NCBI GenBank assembly: GCA_017427265.1
Contig: JAFRTG010000027.1
Location: 124,001-188,000 of the forward strand
Length of the DNA: 64,000 nt
Reading direction: 5' to 3'
Source: Oscillospiraceae bacterium
GTDB taxonomy: Bacteria; Bacillota; Clostridia; Oscillospirales; Ruminococcaceae
Below are positions 58,971 through 64,000 of this stretch, one piece after another. The position numbers and the translations under genes are program-made. The notes under the pieces are model-generated. The model was given only the letters and a program-made list of their open reading frames with translations. It was not told the origin of the DNA and searched no databases. Numbering within the stretch: position 1 is the stretch's first letter; every line of letters starts with the position of its first letter.

Positions 58971-60001
58971 GGAAAGCATTTTCAGTCGTCATGAGCGGTA
59001 TCTGTATGATGCCGCTTTTGACTGCCTGCACAAATCACGCTGACACAATGAAATCCGCGGATGTTTTTGCAATGGATACGTACATGAATCTCAAGGCATA
59101 CGGCCGGGATGCAGAAGCGGCGGTTGCGGAAGCCGAAGCGCGGATCATGGATTTGGAGCAGGTTTTTGCTGTTACAAATGAGACGAGTGACATCGGGCGG
59201 ATCAACCGTGCAAACGGAGCGCCTGTAACGGTTTCCGCGGACACGGTTTCCGTTTTGCAGACAGCCCGGCAGATGGCCGCGGAATCCGGCGGTGCGCTCT
59301 GTATTTCGCTGTATCCGGTGCTGCGGGCATGGGGATTTACAACCGGGGAATACAGGATTCCGGCGGACAATGAGATTTCAAATCTGCTGAAATATTGCGA
59401 TGATACGAAAATATCCGCTGCGGATGATACAGTACAAATCCCGAACAATTATGCGATTGATCTCGGCGCTGTTGCAAAGGGCTATACCGGCGATGCGGTG
59501 ATGGAGATTATGCGCGAGCATCAGATTTCTTCTGCAATCATCAATCTCGGCGGCAATGTGCAGACGCTCGGCAGCAAACCGGACGGAACCGCATGGACGG
59601 TCGGCATCACCGATCCGTCTGCACCGGATTCATTGCTCGGAACAGTCTGCGTGACGGATTGTGCAGTTATTACATCCGGTAATTACGAGCGGTATTTCAC
59701 AGGCGATGACGGGCAGAAATACTGGCATATTCTCGACCCGGAAACGGGATGTCCGGCAGACAACGGGCTTGTATCGGTCACGGTAATCGGCAGCTGCGGT
59801 GCGAGATGTGATGCGCTTTCCACTGCACTGTTTGTAGAAGGTACGGAACGCGCCGTGCAGCATTGGCGAAGCGTCGGTGATTTTGAGATGATTCTGGTCA
59901 CGTCGGACGGCGAATTGCTGATGACGGACGGCATTGCAGCAGATTACACTGCGAAAAAAGATATGCCTTGCAGGGTGGTGCATCACAATGAGGAACCGTA
60001 A
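58967..60001 (+). CDS. apbE: FAD:protein FMN transferase (ApbE)
   Basis: 344 residues; the ATG overlaps the previous stop (ATGA). Lipoprotein signal with lipobox LTAC. ApbE traits: MDTYMNLKAYG, RINRANG, YPVLRAWGFTTG, AIDLGAVAKGYTGDAVMEIM, INLGGNVQTLGS and the C-terminal HILDPETGCPA with CDALSTALFVEG. The enzyme transfers FMN from FAD to Thr in SGAT-type motifs, such as the one just upstream. Outside the membrane it would flavinylate that partner. Confidence 0.95.
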   Translation: MRKAFSVVMSGICMMPLLTACTNHADTMKSADVFAMDTYMNLKAYGRDAEAAVAEAEARIMDLEQVFAVTNETSDIGRINRANGAPVTVSADTVSVLQTARQMAAESGGALCISLYPVLRAWGFTTGEYRIPADNEISNLLKYCDDTKISAADDTVQIPNNYAIDLGAVAKGYTGDAVMEIMREHQISSAIINLGGNVQTLGSKPDGTAWTVGITDPSAPDSLLGTVCVTDCAVITSGNYERYFTGDDGQKYWHILDPETGCPADNGLVSVTVIGSCGARCDALSTALFVEGTERAVQHWRSVGDFEMILVTSDGELLMTDGIAADYTAKKDMPCRVVHHNEEP

Positions 60002-60335
60002 ACCGTTGATTGCTGTGATTGTTATTATCCTCGTATCTGCGTGCTTATCCGTTCTGATTCTTCGGCATTCCGATCAGCAGGCGGTTGAGATCGTGCAGGA
60101 CGGGGCGGTGCTGTATACATTTGACCTGAACAGCACAGCGGACAGGGATATTCGCATTTCCGCCCCGGACGGCGGTTATAACCTTGTGCAGATTCGCAGC
60201 GGAACGATTTGCATTTCAGAGGCAGACTGTCCCGATCAGACCTGTGTGAATATGGGGAAACTGCAATCTGATTATCTGCCGATCGTCTGCCTGCCGCACA
60301 AGCTGATTGTGCGGTTTGCGGAGGAAGGATCATGA
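59988..60335 (+). CDS. NusG-domain-II membrane-anchored protein
   Basis: 115 residues; overlaps the end of apbE by 14 bp. One N-terminal membrane helix (PLIAVIVIILVSACLSVLIL) and an extracytoplasmic NusG_II-type beta domain with NLVQIRSGTICISEADCPDQTCVNMGKL and IVCLPHKLIV. The cysteines in CPDQTC and the CLPH motif are the family's conserved points. Genes of this type commonly sit with apbE, FMN_bind and Gx transporter genes. Confidence 0.88.
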   Translation: MRNRKPLIAVIVIILVSACLSVLILRHSDQQAVEIVQDGAVLYTFDLNSTADRDIRISAPDGGYNLVQIRSGTICISEADCPDQTCVNMGKLQSDYLPIVCLPHKLIVRFAEEGS

Positions 60336-60820
60336 ATATCAGACGGCTGACCGAGCTTGCGCTGCTTTCATCGGTCGCGCTCATCATTTTCGTCATCGAG
60401 CTGCGCATTCCGAATCCGTTTCCGATTCCGGGCGTGAAGCTGGGACTTGCGAACATCGTGACAGTCTATGCGGTGTTCCGGTATCAGCCGGCTGAAACGG
60501 CTTTGATTGTTTCTGTCCGCCTGCTGCTCGGCGCAATGTTCAGCGGGAATCCGTCGGCGCTGCTGTATTCGGCAGCCGGTGCGGTCTGCTGCCTGCTTGG
60601 GATGCTGGCGCTGCGGAACGTCCTGCCGGAAAAGCAGATCTGGCTGTGCAGTGTCATCGGCGCAATGCTGCACAACGCAGGACAGATCACGGCGGCAATC
60701 ATTATCATGCGCAGCTTCAGTGTGATTGCCTATCTGCCGCTGCTGCTTGTGACAGGGTCCCTTGCAGGCGTATTCACCGGACTTTGTACGCAGCTTCTGC
60801 TGAACAGAATCAAACGATAA
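60332..60820 (+). CDS. Gx transporter / heptaprenyl diphosphate synthase component I-like
   Basis: 162 residues, overlapping the NusG-II gene by 4 bp. Five to six membrane helices with conserved PNPFPIPGVKLGLANIVTVYAV and LLGAMFSGNPSALLYSAAGA, as in the Gx transporter (Hpre_diP_synt_I) family. These ECF-S-like membrane proteins accompany flavin-based electron-transfer genes and may handle a quinone precursor or flavin. Confidence 0.9.
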   Translation: MNIRRLTELALLSSVALIIFVIELRIPNPFPIPGVKLGLANIVTVYAVFRYQPAETALIVSVRLLLGAMFSGNPSALLYSAAGAVCCLLGMLALRNVLPEKQIWLCSVIGAMLHNAGQITAAIIIMRSFSVIAYLPLLLVTGSLAGVFTGLCTQLLLNRIKR

Positions 60821-60831
60821 GAGGTGTGAAA

Positions 60832-61197
60832 ATGTCTATATCTACAGAGAAAACGGTAAGACCGTGTACGCAGGCTGAACAGCAGCTTGCCGCGGATACC
60901 TATGCATTCTGCATGCGGCATATGCAGGAACGCTTCACGATCGAGTTCCTTGCGAACCGAGCGCGTGTCTCCCCGACAAAGCTCAAAATGGTTTTCCGCA
61001 GAGCGTTCGGTGCGCCGCTGTTTGCGCATATCCGGAAAGAAAAAATGTACTGGGCTGCCCGTAAGTTAGCAGAAACAAACTCACGCGTGATTGACATTGC
61101 AGAGGCCTGCGGGTATGACAATCCGAGCAAGTTTTCCGCAGCGTTCCGTGCCGTTATGGGACAGACGCCCTGCAGCTACCGGAAAAATAAACTCTGA
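60832..61197 (+). CDS. Stand-alone AraC-type HTH regulator
   Basis: 121 residues; ATG after AAGAGGTG. Residues 25-118 form the double helix-turn-helix (FTIEFLANRARVSPTKLKMVFRRAFG and SRVIDIAEACGYDNPSKFSAAFRAVMGQTPCSYRK). It has no ligand-binding N-terminal domain. It is the last gene of the iron-boxed surface operon and directly precedes the DUF6110-ATPase pair, which it may control. Confidence 0.9.
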   Translation: MSISTEKTVRPCTQAEQQLAADTYAFCMRHMQERFTIEFLANRARVSPTKLKMVFRRAFGAPLFAHIRKEKMYWAARKLAETNSRVIDIAEACGYDNPSKFSAAFRAVMGQTPCSYRKNKL

Positions 61198-61220
61198 ACA
61201 GACACCGCAGTTGTCTGTTT
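61197..61220 (+). terminator. Terminator of the surface redox operon
   Basis: AACAGACA pairs with TGTCTGTT around a short loop. Confidence 0.65.
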
Positions 61221-61224
61221 GGAG

Positions 61225-61253
61225 TGGAAAACGGACACCGTGTATGTTATAAT
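61225..61253 (+). promoter_or_regulatory. Promoter of the DUF6110-ATPase pair
   Basis: TATAAT (61248-61253) with a poor -35 (TGGAAA, 61225-61230) at 17 bp. No TTAG-N6-CTAA box is present, so control differs from the rest of the island, perhaps by an activator. Confidence 0.55.
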
Positions 61254-61300
61254 AGCCTAAATGGAGCAGATGCTCCGGAATTTCAAAAGAGGTGATCTGT

Positions 61301-61621
61301 ATGAGCCGTTTGCCATGGGGAAAACTCGGTTTGTTTGCAGGCGGTGTACTGTTCGGTACAGCCGGCATCCGGATCCTGAGCAGTCAGGATGCGAAAAAGT
61401 GCTATACGAACGCGACGGCTGCTGTTCTGCGTGCAAAGGACAGCGTCATGGAAACTGTCACAACCGTGCGTGAAAACTGCGATGATATTCTCTGCGATGC
61501 AAAGGAAATCAACGCAGCGCGTGTCGCTTCCGATGCGGAAGCCGTCATTGACGATGCAGCTGAGGCCGTCATCGAAGATGCTGCGGAAGCTGCTGACAAA
61601 ACCGGACCGACCGAAGAATAA
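61301..61621 (+). CDS. DUF6110-like small membrane protein
   Basis: 106 residues; ATG after AGAGGTG. An N-terminal membrane segment with a small-residue stripe (WGKLGLFAGGVLFGTAGIRIL) is followed by a helical region (about 30-80) and a low-complexity acidic tail with repeated DDAAEAV/EDAAEAA units. It sits directly before the P-type ATPase. Small membrane proteins in this position are found in ferrosome-type loci (compare FezA), but the similarity here is in layout, not shown in sequence. Confidence 0.75.
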   Translation: MSRLPWGKLGLFAGGVLFGTAGIRILSSQDAKKCYTNATAAVLRAKDSVMETVTTVRENCDDILCDAKEINAARVASDAEAVIDDAAEAVIEDAAEAADKTGPTEE

Positions 61622-61628
61622 TCAAAAG

Positions 61629-61655
61629 CAGACCGCACACATGCGGTCTGTTTTC
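61629..61655 (+). terminator. Terminator/attenuator between DUF6110 gene and ATPase
   Basis: CAGACCGCA pairs perfectly with TGCGGTCTG, then TTTTC, ending only 17 bp before the ATPase start codon. It probably lowers, rather than abolishes, ATPase expression. Confidence 0.8.
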
Positions 61656-61671
61656 ATAGAGGGAAAAGAAC

Positions 61672-63759
61672 ATGAAATGCAAAATTCTGCATGAGTCAAA
61701 AGGGCGTATCCGCGTACATTTCTGCCAGAATCACATGACGCTGCATCAGGCAGATACGGCAGAATATGCGCTGTCTGCTGTCAGCGGCATCACGAAGGTT
61801 CAGGTATTTGACCGTACCTGCGATGCAGTCGTGTATTACCGCTGCGACCGCGAAGCCGTGCTGTCTGCACTCGCACATTTCAGCTATGACAGGAAAGCGG
61901 AATCATTTGTGCCGGCGCAGACCGGCAGAGCTCTGAACCGTGAATATGAAGAAAAACTCGGATCTGCAATCATGCGCCGTGTGCTGCATAATTTTCTGCT
62001 GCCGCTGCCGTTCCGCCGTTTTATTTCCGTCATCAAGGCGCTGAAATATATACGCAGGGGACTGCAATGCCTGCTGCGCGGCACTCTGGAAGTTGAGGTG
62101 CTCGATGCGGTTGCAATCACAGTTTCCCTGCTGCGCGGCGATTACAATACCGCCGGAAGCGTGATGTTCCTGCTGAAAATCGGTGATATCCTCGATGAAT
62201 GGACGCACAAGAAGTCGGTCGGTGATCTTGCCAGAACGATGTCGCTCGGCGTAGAGCAGGTCTGGATGCAGACGGCAGAAGGTCAGGAAATGCTCGTGCC
62301 GGTTTCGCAGATTCAGAAGGGTGACTGTGTGATCGTGCGCACCGGCTCGATGATCCCGCTGGACGGCAAAGTGCTCGCCGGCGATGCAATGGTCAATCAG
62401 GCGTCGATGACCGGCGAGTCTGTGCCTGTGCACAAATCTGAGGGTGCCTATGTTTACGCCGGAACGGTTGTCGAGGACGGCGAATGCACGGTGAAGGTTG
62501 AGAACACAGCCGGTACGGGAAGATATGACCGCATTGTGAAAATGATCGAAGAATCGGAGCAGTTGAAGTCATCTGCGGAGAGCAGGGCGGCACATCTCGC
62601 GGATAAACTGGTTCCGTGGTGTTTGGGCGGCACGCTGCTGACCTATCTGCTGACACGCAATGCGACAAAGGCTGTGTCGATTCTCATGGTTGATTTTTCC
62701 TGTGCACTGAAGCTCGCCATGCCGATTTCCGTGCTGTCGGCTATGCGGCAGTGTGCGGAAGCCGGTGTTACGGTCAAGGGCGGCAAATTTCTCGAAGCGA
62801 TCGCAGAAGCCGATACGGTCGTTTTTGACAAGACCGGTACGCTGACGCATTCGCAGCCGCGTGTTGCGCAGGTCATTCCGTTCGGCGGGCGCGATGAGGC
62901 GGAAATGCTGCGGCTCGCTGCCTGTCTGGAGGAACATTATCCCCATTCCATCGCAAACGCGGTTGTGGCGGAGGCGGCGCGCCGCGGTCTGCTGCATGAG
63001 GAACGCCATTCAAAGGTGGAATATGTTGTCGCACACGGCATTTCCAGCATGATCGACGGCGAACGTGTGGTAATCGGCAGCCATCATTTTGTGGTGGAGG
63101 ATGAAGCCTGCAAAATCCCGGATGAGCATGTTTTCCGGCATCTCCCGAAAGAATATTCACACTTGTATCTTGCAATCGGCGGCGAAATTGCGGCGGTGAT
63201 CTGCATTGAGGATCCGATGCGTGATGAAGCAGGAACGGTCATTCAGCAGCTGCATGCGCTGGGGCTTTCCAACATTGTGATGATGACCGGCGATAACGAG
63301 CGGACTGCAAAAGCCGTCGCAGAAAAAGTCGGTGTGGATGCATATTATTCGGAAGTTCTGCCGGAAGATAAAGCGGCATTTATCCGTGCAGAGCATGAAG
63401 CGGGCAGGCGCGTCATCATGATCGGAGACGGCGTAAACGATTCTCCGGCGCTCAGTGAATCCGATGCGGGCATTGCCATCAGCACAGGCGCTGCAATCGC
63501 AAGAGAAATTGCAGATATCACAGTTTCCGCAAATGATCTCTATGCATTGATTTCGCTGAAACAGCTGAGCGATGCACTGATCCTGCGGATTCACCGGAAT
63601 TACCGCACCATAATCGGCTTTAGTCTCGGACTGATTCTGCTCGGTGCAGCCGGCATTCTCCCGCCGGCGACCTCCGCCTTCCTGCACAATGCCTCAACCC
63701 TTGCAATCGGATTGAAAAGCATGACAGATCTTCCGGTTCCTGAATTGCCCTGCAGTTGA
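61672..63759 (+). CDS. P1B-type metal-translocating ATPase with SCxxK motif (P1B-6-like)
   Basis: 695 residues. A degenerate HMA-like N-terminal domain (SKGRIRVHF, no CxxC; about 1-75) precedes the P-type core: actuator TGES, phosphorylation D386 in DKTGTLTHS, nucleotide-binding HP motif (HYPHSIANAVVAEA), hinge GDGVNDSPALSESDAGIAI. The metal-site helix reads S343-C344-A-L-K347 instead of the CPC or SPC of copper, zinc and cobalt pumps. That SC..K pattern resembles the P1B-6 group, which includes FezB of iron-storage ferrosomes. Transported metal is inferred to be iron from this and from the flanking iron genes. Confidence 0.88.
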   Translation: MKCKILHESKGRIRVHFCQNHMTLHQADTAEYALSAVSGITKVQVFDRTCDAVVYYRCDREAVLSALAHFSYDRKAESFVPAQTGRALNREYEEKLGSAIMRRVLHNFLLPLPFRRFISVIKALKYIRRGLQCLLRGTLEVEVLDAVAITVSLLRGDYNTAGSVMFLLKIGDILDEWTHKKSVGDLARTMSLGVEQVWMQTAEGQEMLVPVSQIQKGDCVIVRTGSMIPLDGKVLAGDAMVNQASMTGESVPVHKSEGAYVYAGTVVEDGECTVKVENTAGTGRYDRIVKMIEESEQLKSSAESRAAHLADKLVPWCLGGTLLTYLLTRNATKAVSILMVDFSCALKLAMPISVLSAMRQCAEAGVTVKGGKFLEAIAEADTVVFDKTGTLTHSQPRVAQVIPFGGRDEAEMLRLAACLEEHYPHSIANAVVAEAARRGLLHEERHSKVEYVVAHGISSMIDGERVVIGSHHFVVEDEACKIPDEHVFRHLPKEYSHLYLAIGGEIAAVICIEDPMRDEAGTVIQQLHALGLSNIVMMTGDNERTAKAVAEKVGVDAYYSEVLPEDKAAFIRAEHEAGRRVIMIGDGVNDSPALSESDAGIAISTGAAIAREIADITVSANDLYALISLKQLSDALILRIHRNYRTIIGFSLGLILLGAAGILPPATSAFLHNASTLAIGLKSMTDLPVPELPCS

Positions 63760-63802
63760 CCAAAAAGCAGACTGTGTATTTTTACGCAGCCTCAGCTTGT
63801 AG

Positions 63803-63977
63803 AAAAAGGTATCGCTGCGCGATGATTTTTGATGAGGGCTTTGTCCTCAAACTCCCACCGGGGACGTATCCCCAGACCCCATTTTGTATATATCAAATAG
63901 GGATTCCAAAGGGTTCCGACCCTTTGGCGGGGTTTGGGGCAGCGCCCCATGATCAATCCATCGGAGATACCTCTTTA
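63803..63977. repeat. MITE-like dispersed repeat, copy B (175 bp)
   Basis: This copy is in inverse orientation to the one near 29.6 kb and shares with it GGGGACGTATCCCCAGACCC and the GCGATACCTTTTT-type end. Inverted repeats continue outside: CAGCCTCAG (left) and CTGAGGCTG (right) flank it, giving imperfect terminal inverted repeats of some 40 bp. It follows the ATPase gene and reaches nearly to the window edge. Confidence 0.8.
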
Positions 63978-64000
63978 TCTATAGACTGAGGCTGTGTATT

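Overview
The window looks like a chromosomal segment of a Ruminococcus-type member of the Oscillospiraceae (Firmicutes). The evidence is moderately GC-rich DNA, strong sigma-A promoters with 17-bp spacers, clear AGGAGG ribosome-binding sites, three secreted proteins carrying type I dockerin-like modules, Thr-rich linkers, LPxTG-like wall anchors, a T-box leader and a feo/DtxR iron system. There is no prophage, rRNA operon or CRISPR array.

Layout. 0-7 kb: an unknown acidic protein, an ECF sigma factor coupled to a large membrane-anchored partner, a dockerin-bearing GH26 mannanase and a rhomboid protease. 7.2-8.9 kb: tRNA-Val(CAC) followed by a graveyard of broken genes from a conjugative element (PcfB/DUF3801, an HTH fragment, an SDR fragment). 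9-12 kb: a secreted dockerin/clan-CD peptidase-like/BspA-LRR protein. 12.3-17.5 kb: a lipoprotein and small redox enzymes (ABM monooxygenase, nitroreductase, two SDRs, a beta-helix protein, an internally deleted aldo/keto reductase). 17.6-21.7 kb: a T-box-controlled operon with an XRE-cupin-acyl-CoA synthetase and an ACT-ACT-metallo-beta-lactamase protein. 21.8-22.6 kb: a gene-free stretch with two identical-type palindromes and a probable structured non-coding RNA. 22.7-29.4 kb: a wall-anchored S41 peptidase, a frameshifted subtilase, a macrodomain-HTH protein, a VWA protein and a HAD phosphatase. 29.7-37.7 kb: a four-gene phosphorelay/c-di-GMP cassette that includes an amino-acid-permease/hybrid-kinase fusion. 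38.2-43.4 kb: a peptide/nickel-type ABC importer with a Fur-like box. 43.7 kb: a pdxS stub. 44.2-50.5 kb: a 2083-residue, extremely cysteine-rich dockerin protein.

50.7-63.8 kb is the most coherent part, an iron island. Seven near-identical TTAG-N6-CTAA palindromes (DtxR/IdeR-like) sit just downstream of strong promoters. They front (i) DUF2325-DUF3793-flavodoxin, (ii) feoA-feoA, (iii) feoB, a Cys-rich FeoB partner and a DtxR-type repressor, and (iv) a cell-surface operon of a Tp47-domain wall protein, a ferric-reductase-like membrane protein fused to an FMN_bind domain, ApbE flavin transferase, a NusG-II protein, a Gx transporter and an AraC-type HTH protein. Unit (iv) has the parts list of a flavin-based extracellular electron transfer/ferric reduction system. 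It is followed by a DUF6110 small membrane protein and a P-type ATPase with an unusual SC..K metal-site motif, an arrangement resembling ferrosome (fez) loci. Together these suggest surface Fe(III) reduction, Fe(II) uptake by Feo, and possibly intracellular iron compartmentation.

A MITE-like repeat of about 175-197 bp occurs twice, in opposite orientation, near 29.6 kb and at the right edge of the window.
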